Shown here in pieces: positions 56,030-64,000 of a DNA stretch of 64,000 nt. Each line of letters begins with the position of its first letter. The first letter of the stretch is position 1. The position numbers and the translations under genes are program-made. A model generated the notes under the pieces. The model saw only the letters and a list, made by a program, of their open reading frames with translations, did not search any database and was not told where the DNA came from. Source of the stretch: Leadbetterella byssophila DSM 17132 (lineage in GTDB: Bacteria; Bacteroidota; Bacteroidia; Cytophagales; Spirosomataceae); NCBI RefSeq assembly GCF_000166395.1, contig NC_014655.1, positions 2,480,001 to 2,544,000 on the forward strand, given 5' to 3'.

Positions 56030-56461
56030 ATGAACGAACTAACACTAAACTCTGCCGCAAAACAATATCTAAGAGATTCCATCAAATGGGGGAAATTCCT
56101 TGCCATTGTAGGGCTTGTCATCACTGGTTTTATCGTTTTAGGAGCCATCTTTGCGGGTACTATCTTAAGCGTCCTTGCAGAAAGATCCACTGAATGGGAA
56201 AGTATTCCTTCGGCAGCCATAACCTTTATCTACTTATGCATGGCTGCAGTCTATTTTTTCCCATGCTGGTTCCAATTAAAATCCTCTCAGAAACTGCAAG
56301 TTGCCCTAGATCAAAACAACGAGGAGGAGTTAGCGGAGGGATTAAAATACATGAAATATAATTACCAAATCTTTGGGATCATGACTGCCGTGGTTCTGGC
56401 TTTCTATGTATTGGTGATCATCTTTGCCATCATCGGTGGAGGTATAGCTGCTGCACTATGA
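56030..56461 (+). CDS. DUF5362-like membrane protein
   Basis: 143 residues, three to four membrane segments. The pattern LRDSIKWGKFLAIVGLVITGFIVLGAIF at the N terminus, [27 protein letters not shown] in the middle and a C-terminal GGGIAAAL helix follow the DUF5362 family, common in Bacteroidota. Function unknown. Its stop overlaps the next start (ATGA, 56458-56461). Confidence 0.8.
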   Translation: MNELTLNSAAKQYLRDSIKWGKFLAIVGLVITGFIVLGAIFAGTILSVLAERSTEWESIPSAAITFIYLCMAAVYFFPCWFQLKSSQKLQVALDQNNEEELAEGLKYMKYNYQIFGIMTAVVLAFYVLVIIFAIIGGGIAAAL

Positions 56462-56712
56462 CAACATTTTCTAAAATAAGTAGTAAGATTCTTGCTAAGG
56501 TTTGCAAAGCACTCGCCTTATATGGCTTAATGACACTTATCCTTCAAATATTATTCTATTATGTGGCCTATCTATTGGCTTTTGCAGCCCATATAGAATT
56601 GAATAAAAACATAAGCCCATCAAGCTTTGGCACAAATCTCATATTCTCCATTTTTCTCCTTGTGACATGTAGTTATCTATATTTCTTAGGCGATAAATGG
56701 GAAAAGCAATAA
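56458..56712 (+). CDS. Small membrane protein of unknown function
   Basis: 84 residues with two predicted membrane helices (about 20-45 and 60-78). No family recognised. The ATGA overlap with the preceding gene and the normal start support it as a real, translationally coupled gene. The next gene follows after 37 nt. Confidence 0.65.
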   Translation: MTTFSKISSKILAKVCKALALYGLMTLILQILFYYVAYLLAFAAHIELNKNISPSSFGTNLIFSIFLLVTCSYLYFLGDKWEKQ

Positions 56713-56749
56713 GGGAATTTTTTTGTAGGGAAATCTTGTTCTACAACAT

Positions 56750-57301
56750 ATGGATATATATGTAAAAAATATGGTTTGCCCCAGATGTATTTCTGCGGTT
56801 GAAGGTATTTTAAAACGACAGGATTTACCCTATGAATCAGTAGATTTAGGCCATATTGTGCTTAAATCTATCCTAAATGAAGAACAATCTCAATCTTTAG
56901 ATCAAGAGCTCTTATCTGCAGGATTCGTAAGAATAGACGATAGAAAGAAACAATTGACAGAACAGATCAAAAATATCATAGTGAAGATCGTTCACGGCCA
57001 AGAGGAGGACAAGGAAAAACTATCCGAACGCTTGAGGCAAGAGCTACAGTTGGACTACAAGCATCTCAGCACTGTGTTTAGCGAAGTAACCGGCCAAACC
57101 ATAGAAAAATTCTATATCCAACACCGAATTGAACGTGTGAAAGAGCTTATTTCCTATGACGAACTTAGCTTGAAGGAGATTGCTTTCCAGATGGGGTATA
57201 GCAGTGAAGCCTACCTCAGCAATCAATTCAAAAAGATCACTGGACTAACGCCCTCCCAGTTCAAATCCTCAATACAAAGAAAATCATTAGACCAAATATA
57301 A
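56750..57301 (+). CDS. AraC-type regulator fused to a heavy-metal-associated-like domain
   Basis: 183 residues. Residues 1-70 resemble a heavy-metal-associated (HMA) ferredoxin-like domain with a CPRC pair (C10, C13) in NMVCPRCISAVEGIL; residues about 80-180 are an AraC helix-turn-helix domain (FYIQHRIERVKELISYDELSLKEIAFQMGYSSEAYLSNQFKKITG). It lacks the cupin or periplasmic sensor usual for AraC proteins. The CxxC could bind copper, zinc or another soft metal, making this a one-component metal sensor; metal and targets are inferred. It is 4 nt upstream of the deformylase gene. Confidence 0.88.
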   Translation: MDIYVKNMVCPRCISAVEGILKRQDLPYESVDLGHIVLKSILNEEQSQSLDQELLSAGFVRIDDRKKQLTEQIKNIIVKIVHGQEEDKEKLSERLRQELQLDYKHLSTVFSEVTGQTIEKFYIQHRIERVKELISYDELSLKEIAFQMGYSSEAYLSNQFKKITGLTPSQFKSSIQRKSLDQI

Positions 57302-57305
57302 GAAT

Positions 57306-57962
57306 ATGTGGAGAGTACTATTCCTAATCATTAGCCTTCCCGCTTTGGCCCAGTTCCCTAAACTCAGCCATGGATTCAACGAACAGGAAAAAGCTTTAAT
57401 TCTTAGTGGTGATACTACTAAGATGATGAGAATCACACAAACCACTGACCCGGACGACTTACAGATCCTAAGTGCCATCTCTCAGGATATCTCACCGGAT
57501 GATCCCCTACTACCACTCTTGGCTAAACGTATGCATTTGGCCGTAAAACAAGCTGGAGGCGTAGGTATTGCTGCCCCGCAGGTAGGAGTCAACAGAAATG
57601 CCATTTGGGTTCAAAGATTTGATAAACCCGGACAGCCTTTTGAATTCTATATTAATCCTAAGATCACCTGGAAATCAGAGTTGCTCCAACTAGGCGCTGA
57701 AGGTTGCCTGTCTATCCCTGATACCAGAGATAATGTAGTGAGAAGCTATGCTATACAATTGTCCTACTCTCAATTAAACGGAGCTCATCATACTGAGGTG
57801 ATTGAAGGCTTCACTGCCGTCATTTTTCAGCATGAAATAGACCATTTGTACGGAATACTCTTCCCTCAAAGAGTAGATGAACAAAATACCCAAGAATTCA
57901 AGAAATCAGAAGAGAAAGGAAAGGTGCTCTTATACAATAAACAAAACAATAAGAGACTTTAA
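57306..57962 (+). CDS. def: Peptide deformylase-like metalloenzyme with apparent signal peptide
   Basis: 218 residues. All three deformylase motifs are intact: GVGIAAPQVG (85-94), EGCLS (132-136, metal ligand Cys134) and QHEIDH (175-180, ligands H176 and H180, catalytic E177). Unlike cytoplasmic deformylases it begins MWRVLFLIISLPALAQFP, which looks like a signal peptide with an ALA-Q cleavage site, and has an extra N-terminal region of about 40 residues before the catalytic core. It may therefore be exported. Co-transcribed with the HMA-AraC gene (4-nt gap) and convergent with lacI (4-nt overlap). Confidence 0.9.
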   Translation: MWRVLFLIISLPALAQFPKLSHGFNEQEKALILSGDTTKMMRITQTTDPDDLQILSAISQDISPDDPLLPLLAKRMHLAVKQAGGVGIAAPQVGVNRNAIWVQRFDKPGQPFEFYINPKITWKSELLQLGAEGCLSIPDTRDNVVRSYAIQLSYSQLNGAHHTEVIEGFTAVIFQHEIDHLYGILFPQRVDEQNTQEFKKSEEKGKVLLYNKQNNKRL

Positions 57963-58975
57963 ATTCTTCTCGAAGAATCTCTGACTACGAGCTCTGAACG
58001 TAAGACCACCGTAGAACCCTGATTCACGTTCAGGTTTCCTTCCAAATGACTAATGATGGTTTGTACAGCTATCTCTCCCATCTCTATCCCGGGATAATGG
58101 ATCGTGGTAAGGTTAGGTTCTACTACTTTAGAGATAGGATCATTGTTGAAACCTACAATGGCAATGTCCCCTGGAATTGAATACCCGGCCTTCTTTAATA
58201 ATATACATGTACCTGCTGCACAGGCATCATTGGTAAAGAAGATACCATCTGGAGGAGTTGTCATCTCTGAAATCTTTTCCATTACATTTTGAGGAGCATC
58301 ATTATCAAAACTAGTAAAGATGACATTCTCATCTGAAAAATCCAGGTGATACTCCCGCATAGCCGCTTCGAAACCTCTCAATCTATCTTTATACACGTTT
58401 CTTTGCAAACTTCCCGTTACATGTAAGATCTTCTTACACCCCTGTTCAATCAGATGTTTGGTACCTTCGTACCCATCCTTAAAATTATCAATGACTACTG
58501 AAGTACATGATGGATGATCCAAGACCCGGTCAAAGAAAACTACAGGTATCTTCTTCTTGATGAAAGGAGTAATATGGTCAAAAGTCTCTGTATCAAAAGC
58601 AAGGGAAATCAACAAAGCATCCACCCTGCTGTTAAACATGGTCCTTGCATTTTCTATCTCCTTCCGTTCTAATTCTAGAGACTGGCTAATGATCAAGTTG
58701 TAACCGCTTTCGTTTGCTACCCTCTCCATTCCTGAAAGGATAGAAGACATCACATAAGAATTTAACCGAGGCACAATTACCCCCAAGGTATTGCTTTTCT
58801 GCTTCCTTAAACTGCTGGCAAACTTGTTAGATTGGTAACCAAGGGCTAGCGCCGCCTTATTCACTTTCTCCGCCGTCTGTGCATTGATTCCGGGATGACC
58901 GTTTAATGCTCTGCTTACTGTAGCGGCTGAGATGCCCAAATGCCGGGCGATATCATAGATGGTGGCTTCTTTCAT
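57959..58975 (-). CDS. LacI-family transcriptional regulator
   Basis: 338 residues from the ATG at 58975 (MKEATIYDIARHLGISAATVSRALNGHPGI, the standard LacI HTH opening); the TTG at 58990 adds five unneeded residues. The N-terminal HTH plus hinge (to about residue 60, including the ALALGYQSNKFA hinge-helix region) is followed by a periplasmic-binding-protein-like sugar sensor domain with the FFTNDACAAGTCILL segment. It is divergent from the third SusC/D pair and very probably controls it through the palindrome at 59138. Also convergent with the deformylase gene. Confidence 0.95.
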   Translation of the reverse strand: MKEATIYDIARHLGISAATVSRALNGHPGINAQTAEKVNKAALALGYQSNKFASSLRKQKSNTLGVIVPRLNSYVMSSILSGMERVANESGYNLIISQSLELERKEIENARTMFNSRVDALLISLAFDTETFDHITPFIKKKIPVVFFDRVLDHPSCTSVVIDNFKDGYEGTKHLIEQGCKKILHVTGSLQRNVYKDRLRGFEAAMREYHLDFSDENVIFTSFDNDAPQNVMEKISEMTTPPDGIFFTNDACAAGTCILLKKAGYSIPGDIAIVGFNNDPISKVVEPNLTTIHYPGIEMGEIAVQTIISHLEGNLNVNQGSTVVLRSELVVRDSSRRI

Positions 58976-59003
58976 AAATCGGTTACGCAAATTTCAAAGA
59001 ACT

Positions 59004-59011
59004 CAAAAATA
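59004..59011 (-). promoter_or_regulatory. -7 element upstream of lacI
   Basis: Minus strand TATTTTTG, exact TAnnTTTG, ending 28 nt before the ATG at 58975. No clear -33 element. Confidence 0.5.
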
Positions 59012-59137
59012 CAACAATTGCAAGAAATAACGCTGATAAGTTCTCTCTTTTATAGAAAACCCAGGATTATACGTAGACTCAGTGGTTCTTTTCATCGGTA
59101 AATTGAAACTATTTATTGATATGTTGCAAAAAATATT

Positions 59138-59155
59138 TATGCAATCGATTGCATA
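59138..59155. promoter_or_regulatory. LacI-type operator
   Basis: TATGCAATCGATTGCATA is an 18-bp perfect palindrome with the central CG typical of LacI-family operators. It lies between the divergent lacI gene and the third susC, 75 nt upstream of the susC start, and overlaps the -33 region of the susC promoter candidate. Confidence 0.82.
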
Positions 59156-59171
59156 TATAAAATTAACTTTT

Positions 59172-59179
59172 CATATTTG
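59172..59179 (+). promoter_or_regulatory. Candidate -7 element of the third susCD operon
   Basis: CATATTTG, one mismatch to TAnnTTTG. The expected -33 position, about 20 nt upstream, falls inside or at the edge of the palindromic operator, so repressor binding would block the promoter. Predicted leader is about 47 nt. Confidence 0.5.
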
Positions 59180-59230
59180 TTTCACCTTAAACCTCTTGTG
59201 TTAGGGATTTACATAAAACCTTAAATAATT

Positions 59231-62200
59231 ATGCACTTCAATCATTACCTCATTTCACGGCTACGCATATTGCTCTTGCTGTTGGTTTCCACAGTAGTGG
59301 TACGAGCGCAAGACTTGACAGTACGCGGAACTGTAACGGATGAAAACGGCGCTGCTCTAACCGGTGTATCTGTGACCTTAAAAAGCACCACTTCAGGTGT
59401 GATCACGGATATCAACGGGAATTTCAGCCTATCCGCCAAATCGGGCAACGTCCTGGTCTTCTCTATGATAGGCTACGTGACAACAGAACGGACGGTCAAT
59501 GCAGCACAGACCGTCATTAATGTACAACTGGAATCTACAGACACCCAATTAACAGAAGTGGTAGTAGTAGGTTATGGTACCCAAAGAAAAGAAGCAGTGA
59601 CAGGTTCTGTGGCCTCTATCTCGGGCGACAAAGTTCGGGAAATCCCTGTACCAAACATCTCCCAGGCCTTACAAGGAAGACTGGCCGGGGTAGAAATGTC
59701 TCAAACCTCTACTCGCCCAGGTGCCACCATGCAGATCCGAGTGAGAGGAACTCGCTCCCTAAGTGCGGATAATAACCCACTCATTGTGCTTGACGGTATC
59801 CCGTTCCCTGGATCTTTAGCAGATCTGAACCCCAATGACATCAAAAGTATTGACGTACTAAAAGATGCCTCCGCCACAGCGATCTACGGTTCAAGAGGTG
59901 CTAACGGGGTAATCCTAGTGACTACTGAAAAAGGTACTAGAGGGGCAAAGCCTAGAGTAAACTATAATGCTTATCAAGGCGTACAGGAAATTTTCGCCAA
60001 ATACCCCATGATGGACGGCCCCACCTTCAATAAGTTCCGTAAATACGCCGGAATCTATTCTAATGCCATAGACGAAGACGAAAATGCTAATACCGACTGG
60101 CAAGACGAACTGTTCCGCAAAGGCTTTGTCTCTGACCATAACGTGAGCGTGACGGGAGGTACCGCCTCAGGTTCATACAATTTCGGTGCCGGTTATCATT
60201 TTAACCAAAGTGTAATTCCTACTCAAAACTATACCCGTTACTCCTTAAGAGCTTCTGTAGATCAAAAGATAGGAGAAGCCTTCCGAGTAGGATTCAATAC
60301 GAACAGTAACTTTAACCTGAGCAAAGGAAACCAAGTAGGTGTGGGCGGAATCTTGAGAGCCTCCCCTCTAGCTGTCATAAGAAACCCTGACGGTACACTG
60401 AAAAGAACCGTTAAGACAGGTATTGACGAATACTATGTATTAACCCGCGAAGTAGTAGAGAACCTTGGCGACGAATGGATTAGCCAAAGTAGAGGTTACG
60501 CCTCATACAATTCCATGTTCGGAGAAGTAAGCATTCCATGGGTAGAAGGATTAAAATACAGAACTAACCTGGGCCTTGACTTTATCCAAACAAACGGCGG
60601 TAGCTTTACCGGTAAGGGCGTAAATAACGTCAACCCTACTACCCCAAGTTCTGCATCTATTAGCAACAGCCAAACCTACCACTGGACAGTGGAGAACATC
60701 TTAAGCTACGACAAGAACTTTGGCCAAAAGCACACCATTAATGCAGTGGCCCTTTATTCCGCTGAACAAAGCAGATATAACCGCTCAGCCATGGGCGCAA
60801 GAGATATCCCCGCCAGCGCATTCCAATTCTATAACCTAGGTCAAGCTACCGGTGAAATCACCGTCAACCCAGGAGATCAGGACTATCAGCAATGGGGACT
60901 ACTCTCAGCCATGGGTAGAGTGATGTACTCCTATGACGACAAATACATGATCTCCGCCACCCTTCGTTCTGACGGTTCATCCCGCCTTGCAAAAGGACAC
61001 AAATGGCATACCTACCCGGCCATATCTGTAGGCTGGAATATAGCTAACGAAAGCTTCATGAGCAGTGTTCCTACACTAAATGCATTGAAACTTAGAGCTG
61101 GTTATGGTCAAACGTCCAACCAGGCTATTGCACCTTATGCTACTCTTGGTAGACTATCTACCCGCCCGTATAACTTCGGGGATGATGAATATGCTGTAGG
61201 TTATTACGTGTCTCAATTACCTAACTCCTCACTGGGATGGGAATACTCAGAAACCGTTAACATTGGGGTGGACTTTGGACTTTGGAAAAACCGTCTAAGC
61301 GGTACAGTAGAATATTATGTAACGAACACCAAAGATATCTTACTAGGCCTTGGACTTCCGGCTACTTCCGGAGTAGGTAGCTACACCGCAAACATAGGTC
61401 AAACCCAAAACAAAGGCCTGGAAATCAGCCTAAACGGTAGAATCATTGACAATATGAACGGATGGACCTGGGATGCAGGAATCAACTGGTACACTAACCG
61501 CAACCGACTAACAGCCTTGGCTTCCGGACAAACCCGTGACGAAGGCAACTCCTGGTTCGTAGGTTATAATATCAATGCCATCTATGACTACAAGAAGATA
61601 GGACTTTGGCAGGAAGGTGACCCTTACTTGCAAATCCTTGAACCAGGCGGTAACGTAGGTATGATTAAAGTGGAATACACAGGAGATTATAACGCTGACG
61701 GTACTCCTACCAGAAGAATTGGACCGGAAGATCGCCAAATCTTCAACGTGGATCCTAATTGGCTAGGTGGTTTTAACACTAGAGTAGGCTACAAAGGATT
61801 TGACTTAAGCGTAGTAGGAACCTTTAGAAATGGAGGACTACTATTGAGCAACCTTCACGGACCTGCAGGTTATATGAACCTTCTAACAGGTAGAAACGGT
61901 AACTTAGACATCGACTACTGGACACCAGAGAACACTGGAGCTAAATATCCAAAACCGGGTGGACTCATCAGTGGAGACAATGCCAAATACGCCAGTACAT
62001 TAGCCTATTTTGACGGATCATACATGAAGATCAGAACCATCTCCTTGGGGTATGACTTTAACGAGAAATTATTAAAGAACAAAAGCACAAGATTAAGAAT
62101 GTATGTAACCGTTCAAAACCCTCTTGTAGCCTTCTCATCCTTCCATAAGGAGTCCGGCCTAGATCCAGAACCTAACTCGTACGGAGATGAAAACAATGCC

Positions 62201-62290
62201 ACCGGAGGATTCAATAGAAGATTACTTGCCGTAAGTGCAAATACTCCTTCTACGAAAAGTTATGTCATAGGTCTAAACTTAAGCTTCTAA
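59231..62290 (+). CDS. SusC/RagA-family TonB-linked outer-membrane transporter (third pair)
   Basis: 1019 residues: signal peptide ending VVRAQ, carboxypeptidase-like domain (about 28-105), LTEVVVVGYGTQRKEAVTGSV and VLKDASATAIYGSRGANGVILVTT in the plug, and a barrel ending KSYVIGLNLSF. It forms an importer with the susD that follows after 6 nt. Regulated, by inference, through the adjacent LacI protein and its operator. Substrate unknown. Confidence 0.95.
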   Translation: MHFNHYLISRLRILLLLLVSTVVVRAQDLTVRGTVTDENGAALTGVSVTLKSTTSGVITDINGNFSLSAKSGNVLVFSMIGYVTTERTVNAAQTVINVQLESTDTQLTEVVVVGYGTQRKEAVTGSVASISGDKVREIPVPNISQALQGRLAGVEMSQTSTRPGATMQIRVRGTRSLSADNNPLIVLDGIPFPGSLADLNPNDIKSIDVLKDASATAIYGSRGANGVILVTTEKGTRGAKPRVNYNAYQGVQEIFAKYPMMDGPTFNKFRKYAGIYSNAIDEDENANTDWQDELFRKGFVSDHNVSVTGGTASGSYNFGAGYHFNQSVIPTQNYTRYSLRASVDQKIGEAFRVGFNTNSNFNLSKGNQVGVGGILRASPLAVIRNPDGTLKRTVKTGIDEYYVLTREVVENLGDEWISQSRGYASYNSMFGEVSIPWVEGLKYRTNLGLDFIQTNGGSFTGKGVNNVNPTTPSSASISNSQTYHWTVENILSYDKNFGQKHTINAVALYSAEQSRYNRSAMGARDIPASAFQFYNLGQATGEITVNPGDQDYQQWGLLSAMGRVMYSYDDKYMISATLRSDGSSRLAKGHKWHTYPAISVGWNIANESFMSSVPTLNALKLRAGYGQTSNQAIAPYATLGRLSTRPYNFGDDEYAVGYYVSQLPNSSLGWEYSETVNIGVDFGLWKNRLSGTVEYYVTNTKDILLGLGLPATSGVGSYTANIGQTQNKGLEISLNGRIIDNMNGWTWDAGINWYTNRNRLTALASGQTRDEGNSWFVGYNINAIYDYKKIGLWQEGDPYLQILEPGGNVGMIKVEYTGDYNADGTPTRRIGPEDRQIFNVDPNWLGGFNTRVGYKGFDLSVVGTFRNGGLLLSNLHGPAGYMNLLTGRNGNLDIDYWTPENTGAKYPKPGGLISGDNAKYASTLAYFDGSYMKIRTISLGYDFNEKLLKNKSTRLRMYVTVQNPLVAFSSFHKESGLDPEPNSYGDENNATGGFNRRLLAVSANTPSTKSYVIGLNLSF

Positions 62291-62296
62291 TTCGCG

Positions 62297-64000
62297 ATGA
62301 AAAATTTGAAATCACTCTTGGGGACAGCCCTATTGACTCTACAATTAGTAAGCTGTAATTCCATTTTAGAGGAACAACCCCGCAGTATATATGAACCCGG
62401 TTTCTTCAAGACAGAAACGGGCGTAATGGGTGGCCTTACCGCCATGTATTCTCACCTTCGCTGGCTTTATGGCGACGGATACCTCTACTCTGCCTGGGAA
62501 ACAGGAACAGATGAAGCTACATGGGCACAAAGTGCTGATGGTAACTTCAAGGATATGGACATGACAAACGTAGGACGTATCAGTGTCACTACCCATCCTA
62601 CTAGCATAGTTTGGAACGTGGTTTACTCCAATATCAATACCGCAAATGGTGTTATTGAAAATGCCAGCGAAGTAGGACTTTCACCTGCTCTAATCGCAGA
62701 AGCCCAGTTCTTCCGTGCATTTGACTACTTCCTACTGGTACAGACCTACGGTGGAGTTCCCCTTGATTTAGGCTCAGGTGAATTGAAATTCAACACTTCT
62801 CCCGTGCGTGTATCCGTAAGAAACACAGTTCCAGAAGTATACACAAAAGCCATCTTCCCAGATTTGCTTGCAGCTGTAGCTAACTTACCGGATAATCCTA
62901 GAGTAAAAGGCGGAGTTTCCAAAACCCTGGCTAGATTATACCTTGCCAAAGCTTACCTAACGTATGGATGGTGGCTGGAAAACCCTAACAATATCCCCAC
63001 TTACCCGGAAACCCCTAGGGTTGACCCTGATGGTAAGAATGCAGCCTGGTATTTCCAGCAAGCCTATGATATAGCCACTACAGCCATAGAAAATCCCGGG
63101 CCTTTCGGTTTACAACCTACTTTCTATGATCTTCATTTAGGAGCAAATGACCGCAATATGGAAATGCTTCTTTACGCTGATCATACTGAAAGAAGCGAGT
63201 TCTACAATGGGGGCAGTCTTACATTTGGCGGAGGAGGAGCACCGGACAACTGGGTTGTGTGGATGATGACATGGAACTATACCAACATCCGCTCAAGTAC
63301 TTCTGCGAGCAACTGGGCCCCGGTAAGTACCGTTCAGCGCGCCGCTACTCAAGACTTGGGTAGACCATGGACACGTATGGCTCCTCCTGCTGAAGTGTTT
63401 TCGAAAACGTTTGCCGACAAAAAACTTGACTCTCGCTATGATGGTACTTTTGTTACCGTGTATAGAGCCAACTGGGATCTTGCCGGTGACCGTACTCCTC
63501 AGTATTACAATGCCAACTATCTACCTGTAAAACCGGGAGATCCTATATTGACCTTTTTGGATGAAACTCCAGCCCAAGCTATTGACTATTCAAACCAAGT
63601 ATTCAATAGTAACGTAGGCGCCGGTGTCCTTCCTGGTAGAGCTGACTTTGTCATTGCCCCTAACGCTATAAGTAGATTACGTCATCCCGGACTGTGGAAA
63701 TTAGGGACCTACAGAACGGACAATGCAGGTGGGCTAGGCCAGCCTAACGCTGGTCTGACCCGTCCTTACTACGTAGCTAAGTTCTCTGAACTATACTTTA
63801 TAGCCGCAGAAGCTGCCGTGAAAGGTGCTACCACTAAAGCTGGCAAAAGCGCAAGAGAACTCATCAATGTAATCAGAGCACGTGCAGGAAAATGGAGATT
63901 CTCTAATGCATTAAATCTTAGTGTTATTCAGGACAATAGCGCTGCATTAACCGCAGCAACTCCTGCAAACATTGATATCAATTATATCCTAGCAGAAAGA
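62297..64000 (+). CDS. SusD/RagB-family lipoprotein (third pair), cut by window end
   Basis: The frame is open from the ATG at 62297 to the last base, 568 codons so far. Signal MKNLKSLLGTALLTLQLVSC with the lipobox Cys20, then NSILEEQPRSIYEPGFF, the N-terminal SusD opening, and the helix LIAEAQFFRAFDYFLLVQTYGGVPL. The last visible residues NYILAER are the start of the family's C-terminal ILxERxRE signature, so only about 60-100 residues should be missing. It starts 6 nt after the third susC stop. Confidence 0.93.
   Translation, partial: MKNLKSLLGTALLTLQLVSCNSILEEQPRSIYEPGFFKTETGVMGGLTAMYSHLRWLYGDGYLYSAWETGTDEATWAQSADGNFKDMDMTNVGRISVTTHPTSIVWNVVYSNINTANGVIENASEVGLSPALIAEAQFFRAFDYFLLVQTYGGVPLDLGSGELKFNTSPVRVSVRNTVPEVYTKAIFPDLLAAVANLPDNPRVKGGVSKTLARLYLAKAYLTYGWWLENPNNIPTYPETPRVDPDGKNAAWYFQQAYDIATTAIENPGPFGLQPTFYDLHLGANDRNMEMLLYADHTERSEFYNGGSLTFGGGGAPDNWVVWMMTWNYTNIRSSTSASNWAPVSTVQRAATQDLGRPWTRMAPPAEVFSKTFADKKLDSRYDGTFVTVYRANWDLAGDRTPQYYNANYLPVKPGDPILTFLDETPAQAIDYSNQVFNSNVGAGVLPGRADFVIAPNAISRLRHPGLWKLGTYRTDNAGGLGQPNAGLTRPYYVAKFSELYFIAAEAAVKGATTKAGKSARELINVIRARAGKWRFSNALNLSVIQDNSAALTAATPANIDINYILAER

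Noticed and set aside
62746-62949. Minus-strand open frame near the last susD
   Set aside because: Lies wholly inside the partial susD frame, which runs open from 62297 to the window end with clear family motifs.
1-64000. CRISPR arrays, insertion sequences, prophage or integrase genes
   Set aside because: No regularly spaced direct repeats, transposase, integrase or phage structural genes seen on either strand.

Overview
The window is chromosomal DNA of a Bacteroidota bacterium, most likely of the order Cytophagales; I cannot name the genus. The evidence is three SusC/SusD pairs, a GldG homologue, a TamL-type lipoprotein paired with TamB, DUF4293 and DUF5362 proteins, a eukaryote-like ribonucleotide reductase small subunit, and many upstream regions carrying the Bacteroidota -7 promoter element TAnnTTTG. 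I saw no phage, insertion sequence, CRISPR array or rRNA. The only RNA gene found is tRNA-Trp.

Layout. 1-2.4 kb: end of an ilvB-ilvN-ilvC branched-chain amino acid operon with a strong terminator. 2.4-8.4 kb: a secreted carboxypeptidase-regulatory-domain protein, argG translationally coupled to a multi-pass membrane protein, an M48 protease and nrdB. 8.4-16.3 kb: the outer-membrane assembly pair tamB-tamL and a small beta-barrel protein. 16.4-23.4 kb: a membrane/TPR protein, psd-rnhB, a Dabb lipoprotein, a DUF1080 protein and a SulP transporter. 23.5-30.9 kb: glpK, an MFS exporter, tRNA-Trp-secE-nusG, a small exported protein, gldG, DUF4293-fmt. 30.9-38.3 kb: murE and murF flank an iron-uptake island (TonB-dependent siderophore receptor divergent from DUF3325-DUF3649-PepSY). 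38.3-38.8 kb is non-coding and looks like a decayed gene.

38.8-49.0 kb is a starch/maltodextrin utilisation locus on the minus strand: susC-susD-susE/F-like-lipoprotein amylase-periplasmic GH13-CBM-linked esterase. 49.3-56.0 kb holds a second SusC/SusD pair with an AraC regulator and a divergent MFS transporter. 56.0-58.0 kb is a compact plus-strand cluster of membrane proteins, an HMA-AraC fusion regulator and a peptide deformylase with an apparent signal peptide. 58.0-64.0 kb is a LacI regulator divergent from a third SusC/SusD pair, with an 18-bp perfect palindromic operator candidate between them; the last susD runs off the window.

How genes work together: each SusC/SusD pair should form an outer-membrane glycan importer. 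In locus 1 the surface lipoproteins bind and cut starch, SusC/D imports the oligosaccharides and the downstream GH13 degrades them. Loci 2 and 3 carry no visible enzymes here, so their substrates are unknown. I did not find a clearly new multi-gene system. The oddest items are the exported deformylase next to an HMA-AraC regulator, the broken secE-nusG neighbourhood, the decayed 38.3-38.7 kb region, and very short or absent mRNA leaders predicted for two genes.
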